This document shows, in pieces, positions 1 through 7,873 of a stretch of DNA of 46,507 nt. Source of the DNA: Clostridiales bacterium (GTDB lineage: Bacteria > Bacillota > Clostridia > Saccharofermentanales > Saccharofermentanaceae). The notes below the pieces were generated by a model. The model was given only the letters and a program-made list of their open reading frames with translations, was not told the DNA's origin and ran no database searches. The translations under genes and the position numbers were made by a program. Position 1 is the stretch's first letter. Each line of letters opens with the position of its first letter. The stretch spans positions 1 through 46,507 of the forward strand of contig JAFZWN010000046.1 in NCBI GenBank assembly GCA_017617295.1, in the 5' to 3' direction.

Positions 1-3000
1 ATCAGGAGCTCTTCGACCGTGCCTCTGAAGCCGCCGCGAACCTGGCTTCGGCACAGCTCCTCTACGATGAATCCTCCGAAGAGGTAACACGCGCGCAGGC
101 CGACTTTGATGAAGCAAATGCAGCTCTTAACGAAGCGACCCTCAGTGCCGCCAACGTCACGCCCGAACAGATCGACAGCCTTAGAAGAGACCTTGACGAA
201 CTCTCTTCGATGCTGGCCTCGCGCGCGGACAGTATCAGCGGCTCGACTATAAACGAGCTCATCGAGACCACTTCAGGTCTCTCATCTCTCATGACCCGCG
301 TGTCCGAAACGCTCGGAAGGGTACGCCAGGCAGATCCCGCAGGCTCGCTTTCCGAAAGGGTCGATTCTGCGAATCAGAGCGTCTCGGGAGTCAACAGCCT
401 GGCTGATTCGATCCCCGGGCTTCTCGCCGGTCTTCAAACAGCCGCCACATCGCTTACTCAGGGCCAGCTCGATGCGGCCGTTGGATTCTCCACAGCCACG
501 ACTGCCCTCTCGGATGCCAGAGCTCAGCTCGATGCCGCCCAGGCCCAGTACGACAGTGCCAGGCAGACGGCTCTTGAAAATGCCAATGCTGATCAGTTCC
601 TGACTCCGCAGACTCTCTCGCAGCTTATATATGCACAGAACTTTGCCATGCCCGTCGGCTATATCGATGATGCCGAGGATAATTCGTGGCTCCTCAAGGT
701 CGGCGATGAATTCTCCGATTCCGAGGATCTGGCTGGGTCCCTCCTTCTCGACAACGAGATGATCGGGACGATAAGGCTCGAAGACGTCGCAGACATCGCG
801 ATAATCGACAATGCGGACGACAGCTACACCAGACTTAACGGCAACAGCGGCATCATCCTCTGTATCTACAAGTCTTCAAGCGCAGGTACCAACGATGTGT
901 CCAACCGCTGCAACAACGCGCTTTCGGAGCTTTCCGAGCTTTATCCCGGAACTCATTCCATCAACCTGGTAGACCAGGGTGATTACATCAGGATGATCGT
1001 CAGCAGCGTCTTCCAGAGCATAATAATCGGTGCAGCTCTCGCCATCATCATCCTCGCACTCTTCCTTAAGGACATTAAGCCGACTATAGTCGTTGCGATC
1101 AGTATCCCCCTTTCGGTGCTCCTCGCCATCGTCCTCATGTATTTTACGGGACTCGAGCTCAACATGATGACACTCTCGGGACTGGCTCTGGGCATAGGAA
1201 TGCTCGTCGATAACTCGGTCGTCGTTATGGAGAACATCTTCCGTCTGCGCGGCAAGGGACTGCCCGCACCGCGCGCCGCAGTCCAGGGAGCCAAGCAGGT
1301 CAGAGGCTCGATCATCGCCTCCACCCTTACGACTATCTGCGTTTTCCTTCCGGCCGTCTTTTCAGACGGAACCGTCAGGACGCTCATGTACCCGATGGCA
1401 TTCTCCATCGGCTACTGTCTTATAGCTTCGCTGGGCATCGCCATGACCGTGGTGCCCGCATCGTGCAGCACCCTCATGAGAAAGACGGCTCCCAAAGAGC
1501 ACAAGCTCTTTGACCGCATCCTTAAGGTTTACGGCAGGAGCCTTCGGTGGTGCCTGAGATACAAGATCGCGCCTCTTTCCGTAGCTATACTCCTGCTCGC
1601 TTTCTCCGTTTACGAAGTATTCGAAACGGGTATCGTCTATATCCCGAATATCACATCAAACGAGATCAGCATAACCCTCACGACTCCCGAAGACATGAGC
1701 CGCGAAGATTCCTATGCAACGATAGACGATGCCATGCAGAGGATCCTGTCGGTGGACGGCATAACCGATCTGGGAATAATGGATTCCGGCAGTTCGTCGA
1801 GCTTTCTCATGGCGTCTGCGGCATCTGACGGATCCTACGGTTCCTATATGTGCTATGCGCTGGCAGAAGAGAACTCCTCAGCCTCCGAGATCGAGCGTAT
1901 CGGTAACGATATCTCATCGGTGCTGGAGCCTCTGCCTCTCGAGGCGGAAGTCGCCACGGGAGGGTCCATGGGAAGTATGAATCTGATGGGATCTTCGGGC
2001 CTGACCGTCAACATATACGGAAACGATTACACCGAGCTTCACAGGATAAGCGATGAAGTAAAGGCGATGCTCGAAAGCAACCCGGGCTTCGAGTCGGTCT
2101 CCGACAGTTTCAGCGACCTGACGCCCACCCTTCATCTCGTGATCGACCGTGACAAGGCCATGAGCTACGGCCTGACCGTCGCGCAGATCTATGCGGGCAT
2201 CGCAGCCAGGACATCGACCAATATCACTTCGACATCGATCTCCGTTAACGGGGTCGAGATGGATGTCACCATAACCGACGACTCCGAAGGGCTGACCCGC
2301 GAGAATCTCCTTGATATCGAATTCGAGGCGGTCGACATGACTGCCATGGCATCTTCGGATTATTCGGGTTCTTCCTCTCTTTCCAGCATGAGCGGATCTG
2401 TCGACATGTCCCTTTTCGAAGGTCCTGCAGCCGAGTCCGAGGCGTCTGACGAAGAGACACCCTCACCGACTCCCACGCCCGTTCCCGAAGCAGAGAGCAA
2501 TGTACATAAGCTCTCGGAATTCGCATATATCGAAGAGACTTTCAGTTCCGATTCGGTAAGAAGAGAGAACCTGACCAGATACGTAAGCCTTACGGCCATC
2601 CCAAAAGAGGGCGAGAACACCACGCTCCTCTCGAGAGACCTGAAGCCCTCGATCGACAAGTACTCCGAGACTCTTCCGAACGGCTATTCGATCGAGATGG
2701 GCGGCGAATACAGTCAGGTCATGGACATGGTATATAAGATGTGCCTTATGGCCGCGCTGGCTTTCCTTTTCATATATCTCATCATGGTGGCGCAGTTCCA
2801 GAGTCTTCTGTCGCCTCTGATCATACTCTTTACCATACCGCTGGCATTCACAGGCGGCATGATCGGACTCCTTGTGGCGCGCGAGCAGCTTTCCATGCTG
2901 TCGCTCCTGGGATTCGTTGTCCTGATGGGAACCGTCGTCAATAACGGTATTGTTTTCGTAGACTTTGCCAACCAGCTCAGGATCGGGGGACTCGAGCGCC

Positions 3001-3338
3001 GCGAAGCGCTGGTCGCCACCGGAATAACCAGGATGAGACCCATACTCATGACTGCACTTACGACGATCCTTGCGATGTCGATGATGATATTCGGAACGGG
3101 AATGTCCTCACAGCTCGGACGCGGTATGGCGATAGTCATCTCCGGAGGACTTCTCTATGCCACGCTCATGACTCTCTATATCGTCCCCGTCATGTACGAT
3201 ATCCTCTTCAAGAGGAAGCCTCTGAATATCGATGTCGGATCCGACATCGACGAGGTCCAGGACGATGCTGCAGATTATCTGGCAAACCTTCAGAAGGAGA
3301 ACGAAAAAGCTCCTTCAAAAGAGATCGCCGTTACATGA
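1..3338 (+). CDS. RND-family efflux transporter permease, 5'-truncated by window edge
   Basis: The reading frame is open from base 3 with no stop, so the start lies outside the window; about 1,111 residues are visible. It is a proton-driven RND (AcrB/HAE1) pump of the cytoplasmic membrane exporting small molecules. The first ~205 visible residues are Ala/Asp/Ser/Gln-rich and helical (probable coiled coil), then a short porter segment, a membrane block (nt about 990-1490) with the TM4 relay motif MLVDNSVVVMEN, a second extracytoplasmic loop with a Ser/Glu and PTPTPVP linker (nt about 2340-2510), and a second membrane block (nt about 2730-3200) with VVNNGIVFVDF. Only one Asp of the AcrB Asp pair is present, as is usual for Gram-positive members. 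Its last 8 bases overlap tail-to-tail with the next gene. Family certain, substrate unknown. Confidence 0.93.
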   Translation, partial: QELFDRASEAAANLASAQLLYDESSEEVTRAQADFDEANAALNEATLSAANVTPEQIDSLRRDLDELSSMLASRADSISGSTINELIETTSGLSSLMTRVSETLGRVRQADPAGSLSERVDSANQSVSGVNSLADSIPGLLAGLQTAATSLTQGQLDAAVGFSTATTALSDARAQLDAAQAQYDSARQTALENANADQFLTPQTLSQLIYAQNFAMPVGYIDDAEDNSWLLKVGDEFSDSEDLAGSLLLDNEMIGTIRLEDVADIAIIDNADDSYTRLNGNSGIILCIYKSSSAGTNDVSNRCNNALSELSELYPGTHSINLVDQGDYIRMIVSSVFQSIIIGAALAIIILALFLKDIKPTIVVAISIPLSVLLAIVLMYFTGLELNMMTLSGLALGIGMLVDNSVVVMENIFRLRGKGLPAPRAAVQGAKQVRGSIIASTLTTICVFLPAVFSDGTVRTLMYPMAFSIGYCLIASLGIAMTVVPASCSTLMRKTAPKEHKLFDRILKVYGRSLRWCLRYKIAPLSVAILLLAFSVYEVFETGIVYIPNITSNEISITLTTPEDMSREDSYATIDDAMQRILSVDGITDLGIMDSGSSSSFLMASAASDGSYGSYMCYALAEENSSASEIERIGNDISSVLEPLPLEAEVATGGSMGSMNLMGSSGLTVNIYGNDYTELHRISDEVKAMLESNPGFESVSDSFSDLTPTLHLVIDRDKAMSYGLTVAQIYAGIAARTSTNITSTSISVNGVEMDVTITDDSEGLTRENLLDIEFEAVDMTAMASSDYSGSSSLSSMSGSVDMSLFEGPAAESEASDEETPSPTPTPVPEAESNVHKLSEFAYIEETFSSDSVRRENLTRYVSLTAIPKEGENTTLLSRDLKPSIDKYSETLPNGYSIEMGGEYSQVMDMVYKMCLMAALAFLFIYLIMVAQFQSLLSPLIILFTIPLAFTGGMIGLLVAREQLSMLSLLGFVVLMGTVVNNGIVFVDFANQLRIGGLERREALVATGITRMRPILMTALTTILAMSMMIFGTGMSSQLGRGMAIVISGGLLYATLMTLYIVPVMYDILFKRKPLNIDVGSDIDEVQDDAADYLANLQKENEKAPSKEIAVT

Positions 3339-3888
3339 TCCCTCTGCCATATCGCGATAAAACAGCATGATCGAAGCCGTCACGCGAAAAGGCAACATGA
3401 TCGATGCCGCCTGCAAGCTGAGCCAACAAGACCCTATCCCCTTCGTGAACGCCTATGCCGATATATCTTATTTTGCATGTATATTTATGATCTGTCTCCG
3501 ACCACAGATCGACATATGTGACATGGTGATTCTTTCTTCTGACCACCTTTACTCCGACTACTGTGACATCAGCGACATAGACCTCGTCATCGGTCTTTCT
3601 GAACAATCCCAGCTTTTTTATGATCGGCGGGACCATCCCCAAAAGCATGATGACGAAGACCGCGATGGGAAACCAGATAAAGACCGGGTTATCCGCTCCG
3701 GTGCTCATGAAGCGCTTAACAAAAGTGTATACAAATACTCCCGTAAGGACCATCATTAACACTATCGGGATGATGATGAGCTTCTCGCCTTTGATAAATG
3801 TGCTGATCATTCCCGCCTCTTCCACGTTTGCCGTCCTGAAGTTAAACTCCGCAGGCTTCACCTCGTACTGCTTGTATTCGTTTTCCAT
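3331..3888 (-). CDS. Unknown two-helix membrane protein
   Basis: A 185-residue protein that I do not recognise. A polar N-terminus is followed by two hydrophobic helices (about residues 37-57 and 69-90) and a soluble, probably beta-rich C-terminal half of about 90 residues with alternating valines. The topology suggests a membrane-anchored small domain. The ATG is preceded by AGGGGG at good spacing and by an extended -10 promoter at 3934-3939. It converges on the RND gene, overlapping it by 8 bp, and is divergent from the Rrf2 regulator, so it could share regulation with the latter, but nothing in the protein itself points to a function. Confidence 0.75.
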   Translation of the reverse strand: MENEYKQYEVKPAEFNFRTANVEEAGMISTFIKGEKLIIIPIVLMMVLTGVFVYTFVKRFMSTGADNPVFIWFPIAVFVIMLLGMVPPIIKKLGLFRKTDDEVYVADVTVVGVKVVRRKNHHVTYVDLWSETDHKYTCKIRYIGIGVHEGDRVLLAQLAGGIDHVAFSRDGFDHAVLSRYGRGIM

Positions 3889-3905
3889 GTTATCCCCCTT
3901 ATAAG

Positions 3906-3939
3906 CGCAGTATCTGCGTATATTCCGCCTGATATTATA
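3906..3939 (-). promoter_or_regulatory. Extended -10 promoter and 5' hairpin of the unknown membrane protein
   Basis: On the minus strand TGA-TATAAT (TATAAT at 3939-3934) forms an extended -10 element; I see no good -35. The transcript would begin near 3927 and then carry a perfect 5-bp hairpin CGCAG-ata-CTGCG (3906-3918) upstream of the ribosome site. Confidence 0.55.
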
Positions 3940-3969
3940 TCAAATTTTCATCACACGCATCATTGCCTG

Positions 3970-3998
3970 TTGAAAACCTACTAAACCAGTAGTATTAT
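3970..3998 (+). promoter_or_regulatory. Rrf2 gene promoter with operator palindrome in the spacer
   Basis: TTGAAA (3970-3975), a 17-bp spacer and TATTAT (3993-3998) form a near-consensus sigma-A promoter. The spacer is largely an inverted repeat, CTACT-aaacc-AGTAG (3978-3992), where a bound dimeric repressor would block RNA polymerase. Its position directly upstream of a winged-helix regulator suggests autoregulation. Confidence 0.75.
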
Positions 3999-4028
3999 AT
4001 GGTTATTAAATCATCACGAGGTATGAAG

Positions 4029-4469
4029 ATGAAGATCTCTACAAAAGGAAGATATGCATTGAGGATGCTCGTCGACCTTGCCGAGCACAGGAGCGAAGGC
4101 TATACCGCCTTGAAGACGATCGCCGAGAGACAGGGGATCTCCAAAAAGTATCTTGAGCAGATCGTGCCGATCCTGAACCGCACGGACATTCTTCTTACCA
4201 ACAGGGGATTCCAGGGCGGCTACCAGCTGGGCCGCGAACCCTCCGAGATCACAGTCGGCGAAGTCCTGAGACTCACCGAAGGCAGCCTGTCGCCCGTGGC
4301 CTGCATCGGCCCAAACGAGATCGTCAACTGCGACCGGAGCGTCGACTGCCCCACCCTCCCCATATGGAAGGGACTCGATAAGGTCATTCACGATTATCTT
4401 TACAGCGTTACGCTCCAGGATATCATCGACCAGTCGAACGAGCATTTCGCCGACGATTATATGATCTGA
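4029..4469 (+). CDS. Rrf2-family transcriptional regulator (IscR/CymR type)
   Basis: A 146-residue winged-helix regulator. The N-terminus MKISTKGRYALR and the recognition-helix region ISKKYLEQIV are typical of Rrf2 proteins. Three cysteines, C92, C101 and C107, occupy the place of the IscR iron-sulfur ligands, so a cluster or redox/sulfur sensing is likely. I place the start at 4029 rather than at upstream ATGs because GAGG (4018-4021) is then about 7 nt away. Rrf2 proteins regulate Fe-S assembly (IscR) or cysteine synthesis (CymR). The nearby cysK and metY promoters share an AACCTA-containing motif with this gene's own promoter, which favours a sulfur role, but this is inference. A strong terminator follows. 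Confidence 0.9.
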   Translation: MKISTKGRYALRMLVDLAEHRSEGYTALKTIAERQGISKKYLEQIVPILNRTDILLTNRGFQGGYQLGREPSEITVGEVLRLTEGSLSPVACIGPNEIVNCDRSVDCPTLPIWKGLDKVIHDYLYSVTLQDIIDQSNEHFADDYMI

Positions 4470-4488
4470 TTTTTATTCATGCATCAGC

Positions 4489-4523
4489 GGCCATCCGGAT
4501 CTCCCGGGTGGCCTATTTTATTT
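4489..4523 (+). terminator. Intrinsic terminator after the Rrf2 gene
   Basis: A 10-bp stem, GGCCATCCGG (4489-4498) with CCGGGTGGCC (4504-4513) and one wobble, is followed by a T-rich tail. The rest of 4524-4756 holds no gene I can support. It becomes strongly AT-rich and includes a small inverted repeat TATCG-aaaaa-CGATA (4696-4710) upstream of the next promoter. Confidence 0.85.
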
Positions 4524-4756
4524 GCGTTCCGTTGCCTTCACGCAGATCCTGTACAGCGCGGGGCACTATGCAGTGCTCGCTCTGCCTCTATACAACCTGA
4601 TTTAAGAAAATGCGGAATTGTCATAAGACTGTAATTGCTGTTTTCTCTTCTTGATCTGAGTATACTCTCGATAAGATCGAAAATAAACAGAAAAATATCG
4701 AAAAACGATAAAAATATATTCTTTTGCGAGAAAGTGTAGATTGGCTGAAGAATAGT

Positions 4757-4765
4757 TGTTATAAT
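4757..4765 (+). promoter_or_regulatory. Extended -10 promoter of the acyltransferase-like gene
   Basis: TGT-TATAAT is an extended -10 element (TATAAT at 4760-4765). A poor -35 (TAGATT, 4737-4742) lies 17 bp upstream. Transcription would start near 4772, giving a very short leader with GAAGGGA as ribosome site before the ATG at 4789. Confidence 0.6.
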
Positions 4766-4788
4766 CCACCTCGAAGGGATGGTCATCT

Positions 4789-5886
4789 ATGGAGTTTTTG
4801 CATAAACATACATATATAGCGAAAGGGATCGCATTTCTTCTTTTGCTCTACTATCACATGTATATCAATTCAAGTGACTATCACGGCTTTTTTGCGCTGA
4901 CCGCACATTCCGGCCTTTATGTCTTTGTTTTCCTGTCAGCCTACGGCCTTACGCGCTCGCTTGGTAAGATCGAGCCCTCGTTCCGCGGGACTGTAAGGTG
5001 GATCGCCCAGCATATCTGCAATCTTGAGTTTTTCTTTTGGCCGCATTTCTTTATAGGCGTCGCCATATATGTTTTTATATATAAAAAGTCCATGCTCGGA
5101 TACTACGGCAGCATAGCGAAGATAATACTGGAGTTCTTCTGCGTTTCCGACATGCTGGGACAGCCTCACATAATGGGCGTGTGGTGGTATATGGGGCTGG
5201 CGATAACAATCGTTGCCCTGATCGTGTTGTTTGTCAAGGCATATAAAAAGCTCGGGATCTTCATTATCCCGATAACGTATCTTATAATGTTGATCGCTCC
5301 CGGGATATTCAGGACCAGTGGCTTCGACCGTCCCGGACCATATAAGGGATACCTTCTGGCGATCGCGCTCGGCACGGTATTTGCCGGTAAGAGCTATATG
5401 GACAGATACATGAAAAAGACAGCAGCTTTTTCGGCTCCGAAAGTTATCCTGCTGTCGGCGACTTATCTGACGGCGATCCTCGGGCTGAATTTCCTTCTTA
5501 AGGTCGTCGGGGACAATGCAGTTACCGCGTTCCTATGTTTTCCGCAGGCGGTAAAGACGGTATCGGCAGTCCTGCTCATCCTTCTGGCGATGCATCTTTC
5601 AAGGATCAAGACCGCCGCGGGGGCGCTTGGATTCATCGGTAAGCTCTCTGACGACTTGTTTATAATGCACATGTCGGTCATAGTCGTGCTTCCGTTCAGT
5701 ACGAGCTTCAGCGGGATCTGGGTCGTAGACTATTTCGTAATACTGGCTCTGAGTATCGCGGCAACATTCTTGTACAAGAAACTGAAAGCTCTTGTAAAGT
5801 ATGACGAGCTTACTAAAAAGATCTGTTCCAAGATCGATCCTAAGGCGGAGTATCCTTCGCGCGAACGCCACTTATTAACGAGGTGA
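4789..5886 (+). CDS. Acyltransferase-3-like integral membrane protein
   Basis: A 365-residue polytopic membrane protein with about ten hydrophobic helices. Near the N-terminus YYHMY supplies the conserved His expected of the OafA/acyltransferase-3 family, followed by LSAYGLTRSL in place of the usual SGFLIT-type motif; near the C-terminus GKLSDDLFIMHM resembles the family's GxxSYxxYLxH signature. Such proteins transfer acyl groups onto cell-surface polysaccharides or small molecules. The gene has its own promoter. Its TGA overlaps the ribosome site of the next, much more AT-rich gene, so both are probably on one transcript. Family assignment is moderate, substrate unknown. Confidence 0.7.
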   Translation: MEFLHKHTYIAKGIAFLLLLYYHMYINSSDYHGFFALTAHSGLYVFVFLSAYGLTRSLGKIEPSFRGTVRWIAQHICNLEFFFWPHFFIGVAIYVFIYKKSMLGYYGSIAKIILEFFCVSDMLGQPHIMGVWWYMGLAITIVALIVLFVKAYKKLGIFIIPITYLIMLIAPGIFRTSGFDRPGPYKGYLLAIALGTVFAGKSYMDRYMKKTAAFSAPKVILLSATYLTAILGLNFLLKVVGDNAVTAFLCFPQAVKTVSAVLLILLAMHLSRIKTAAGALGFIGKLSDDLFIMHMSVIVVLPFSTSFSGIWVVDYFVILALSIAATFLYKKLKALVKYDELTKKICSKIDPKAEYPSRERHLLTR

Positions 5887-5891
5887 TATAA

Positions 5892-6350
5892 ATGATTTAC
5901 ACTAAAGAGGAATTAACATATTTAGATATTATGTGGTATGGAATTGATCGATATGGTAAGTTGTTTGTTGCTTGCTCTGGTGGAGTGGGATATATTCCTG
6001 AATACATCATAAACGACCGATACAATAACGAACACACATGTTATTATTTATTATATACTCTACCGATTATCGGTACCACTAAGTTCCTGCGTCGTCTAAA
6101 GAAAAACTGTGATATGCGCAAAGAATATGATAATTTAGCAAAGCATGGGATCTGGTGTTTTGATGTTGATTTTTCTAAACCAAATGTTTATGAATTAGTT
6201 GCAAAACCGAGTTGTTCTTTGATTTATTCAGATGTAGTGCATCTATGGGGAGAGAGCGATCAGATTCAAATTTTCGACATAGATATAGCTGCCTCTAAAA
6301 AAATAGAATTAAGCTCTGAAAAAATTAAAATCCTTAATCCAAACAACTAA
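5892..6350 (+). CDS. Unknown 152-residue protein, AT-rich, probably acquired
   Basis: I do not recognise this protein. It has no signal peptide or membrane helix. The N-terminal part contains IMWYGIDRYGKLFVACSGG, a pattern of a tryptophan, then an acidic GID turn, then a small beta segment, which loosely resembles small immunity-like proteins; this is only an impression. Codon use is strikingly AT-rich (TTT, AAA, ATT, TAT dominate), unlike genes on either side. The ribosome site AGGTGA overlaps the stop codon of the acyltransferase gene, so it was inserted or retained as the second cistron of that unit. It is followed by an AT-rich stretch with several hairpins. Confidence 0.75.
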   Translation: MIYTKEELTYLDIMWYGIDRYGKLFVACSGGVGYIPEYIINDRYNNEHTCYYLLYTLPIIGTTKFLRRLKKNCDMRKEYDNLAKHGIWCFDVDFSKPNVYELVAKPSCSLIYSDVVHLWGESDQIQIFDIDIAASKKIELSSEKIKILNPNN

Positions 6351-6395
6351 AGGCAATATAGTCTTATAGTTCTAATGAATTACCGCTCGTACTGA

Positions 6396-6484
6396 CAGTT
6401 GTCTGTCTTATGACAACTGCGCTAATAGCCGTTTATAGGTTGTATTACCATACAACGGATCTCATTATTTTCCGATGTATCGGA
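6396..6484. repeat. Three consecutive perfect small inverted repeats
   Basis: Downstream of the AT-rich gene lie three separate perfect stem-loops: CAGTTGTC/GACAACTG (6396-6403 with 6412-6419), GTTGTAT/ATACAAC (6439-6445 with 6450-6456) and TCCGAT/ATCGGA (6471-6476 with 6479-6484). None has a T-run, so they are not simple terminators. They could fold a 3' untranslated RNA or mark a decayed mobile segment. No gene is supported between 6351 and 6569. Confidence 0.6.
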
Positions 6485-6497
6485 GAAGACTTCACTC

Positions 6498-6540
6498 ACA
6501 ACAAGAAGACCCGCCGCGTCCGGTCAGGGAAAGCGGCGGG
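6498..6540 (-). terminator. Intrinsic terminator of cysK
   Basis: On the minus strand CCCGCCGC (6540-6533) pairs with GCGGCGGG (6517-6510) across a 15-nt loop, followed by TCTTCTTGTTGT. The distance of about 30 nt from the cysK stop fits. It may also stop transcription arriving on the plus strand, although the plus-side T tail is weaker. Confidence 0.8.
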
Positions 6541-6569
6541 CCTTTCATATGGCTTATGTATTATGTTCT

Positions 6570-7499
6570 TTATTCTGCGAAAAGAGGCGTGGAGAGATAT
6601 CTGTCTCCCGTATCGGGAAGGAGAGCAACGATAGTCTTGCCGGCATTCTCAGGTCTCTTGGCGATCTGAGTAGCCGCCCATAAAGCCGCACCTGCGGAGA
6701 TACCTACGAGTACGCCCTCTTTCCTGGCGATCTCTCTTCCCGTTACGAAAGCGTCTTCATTCTCAACGGGGATGATCTCGTCATAGACATCTGTATTGAG
6801 AGTGTCGGGAACGAAGCCTGCTCCGATGCCCTGGATCTTATGAGGACCGGCCTTGCCCTGGGAGAGTACGGGAGATCCGGCAGGCTCTACCGCGATGACC
6901 TTGACGTCGGGATTTTGGCTCTTCAGATACTCGCCGACACCCGTGATCGTTCCGCCGGTTCCGATACCGGCTACGAAGAAGTCGACCTTGCCGCCGAGGT
7001 CATTCCAGATCTCAGGACCCGTTGTTGCCCTGTGGATCGCAGGGTTGGCCGGGTTGACGAACTGGCCGGGGATAAAGCTTCCCTCTATACTCTCCGCGAG
7101 CTCGTTTGCCTTGGCTATGGCGCCCTTCATGCCCTGAGAACCGTCCGTCAGAACGAGCTCCGCGCCGTAAGCCTTAAGAAGGTTCCTTCTCTCGACGCTC
7201 ATCGTCTCGGGCATCGTAAGGATGATCCTGTAACCTCTGGAAGCAGCGACCGATGCGAGACCGATACCGGTATTGCCGCTTGTGGGCTCGATGATCGTGG
7301 CGCCGGGCTTAAGGAGTCCCTTCTCCTCCGCATCATCGATCATGGCCTTGGCGATCCTGTCCTTGACGGATCCCGCGGGATTGAAGTATTCGAGCTTGGC
7401 ATAGATATCTGCCTTTAAGGAATTATTCTCTATATAATTACTGAGCTTCAGAAGCGGGGTGCCGCCGATCATGTCTGTAACTTTTTCATATACTGCCAT
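6570..7499 (-). CDS. cysK: Cysteine synthase A (O-acetylserine thiol-lyase)
   Basis: A 309-residue cytoplasmic PLP enzyme that makes cysteine from O-acetylserine and sulfide. The PLP lysine is K46 in NPAGSVKDR; the substrate/phosphate loops TSGNTG (73-78) and GTGGT (180-184) and the C-terminal GISAGA are present, and length is normal. The start MAVYEKV at 7499 is chosen because AGGAGG lies 8 nt upstream; a longer frame upstream lacks such a site. It is transcribed alone from a near-consensus promoter, divergent from metY. In Bacillus, CysK also binds the Rrf2 regulator CymR, and an Rrf2 gene lies 2.5 kb away, so a similar circuit is possible. Confidence 0.96.
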   Translation of the reverse strand: MAVYEKVTDMIGGTPLLKLSNYIENNSLKADIYAKLEYFNPAGSVKDRIAKAMIDDAEEKGLLKPGATIIEPTSGNTGIGLASVAASRGYRIILTMPETMSVERRNLLKAYGAELVLTDGSQGMKGAIAKANELAESIEGSFIPGQFVNPANPAIHRATTGPEIWNDLGGKVDFFVAGIGTGGTITGVGEYLKSQNPDVKVIAVEPAGSPVLSQGKAGPHKIQGIGAGFVPDTLNTDVYDEIIPVENEDAFVTGREIARKEGVLVGISAGAALWAATQIAKRPENAGKTIVALLPDTGDRYLSTPLFAE

Positions 7500-7558
7500 T
7501 TTGTTTTTCCTCCTGATCTTATTGTCCGTGAGCATCACCCACAAAACATAGTGAATTG

Positions 7559-7595
7559 ATAGGTTAATTGTACATACGGAGGGGTATCCTGTCAA
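7559..7595 (-). promoter_or_regulatory. cysK promoter
   Basis: On the minus strand TTGACA (7595-7590), a 17-bp spacer and TACAAT (7572-7567) form a near-consensus promoter. TTAACCTAT (7567-7559) sits at the transcription start and resembles the AAAACCTAY motif seen in the metY and Rrf2 promoters. Confidence 0.85.
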
Positions 7596-7665
7596 TAACT
7601 TTTTTCTGTTCACCGGTGATAAAATCTTGAAAATGCCTGAAAATACTGGATTTCAGAAAAATCCC

Positions 7666-7704
7666 ATAAAACCTATTGACATGCAAGGTTTTATCATGTA
7701 GAAT
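7666..7704 (+). promoter_or_regulatory. metY promoter overlapped by a 9-bp inverted repeat
   Basis: TTGACA (7676-7681), a 17-bp spacer and TAGAAT (7699-7704) form a strong promoter. A perfect inverted repeat, ATAAAACCT (7666-7674) and AGGTTTTAT (7686-7694) with an 11-bp centre, straddles the -35, an ideal repressor position. A second AAAACCTAT copy lies at 7716-7724 just after the transcription start. Confidence 0.85.
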
Positions 7705-7755
7705 GCACACATCACAAAACCTATCTGAAATGTAGGCAATAATCAGGAGGACACT

Positions 7756-7827
7756 ATGTTACAGTACATCATCAGACATAACTATAGAAACGGACGAATG
7801 TGCCGCTCCTGTTGCCGCATAAGCTGA
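7756..7827 (+). CDS. Cysteine-rich leader peptide of metY (23 codons)
   Basis: This short frame has a perfect AGGAGG (7745-7750) 5 nt before its ATG and lies wholly within the 5' leader of metY. It encodes a basic peptide (several Arg, His) ending in MCRSCCRIS, with Cys codons at 7801, 7810 and 7813 close to the stop at 7825. The layout matches attenuator peptides that sense the supply of one charged tRNA, here Cys-tRNA, in front of a sulfur-assimilation gene. I see no intrinsic terminator between it and metY, so control would have to act on translation, mRNA stability or Rho access. CTCCTG in the Cys region (7806-7811) is complementary to CAGGAG of its own ribosome site (7744-7749), which could make its translation self-limiting. 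Function is inferred. Confidence 0.75.
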   Translation: MLQYIIRHNYRNGRMCRSCCRIS

Positions 7828-7873
7828 AACCAATCAAAACATTAAATTCAACTATCAGAAAGAGGTAAATAAA

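Noticed and set aside
4530..4610. A short protein-like stretch (FTQILYSAGHYAVLALPLYN) ending in TAA between the Rrf2 terminator and the next promoter
   Set aside because: It looks faintly like the end of a membrane acyltransferase or TraX-type protein, but it is too short, has no upstream continuation and could be chance; not called as a pseudogene.
6410..6669. Two overlapping plus-strand frames near the cysK end
   Set aside because: They run through the hairpins and the cysK terminator and over the cysK 3' end, without ribosome sites or recognisable protein features.
7500..7873. SAM or T-box riboswitch before metY
   Set aside because: I find neither the T-box consensus nor a terminator, nor the SAM-I core; the leader is better explained by the Cys-rich peptide.
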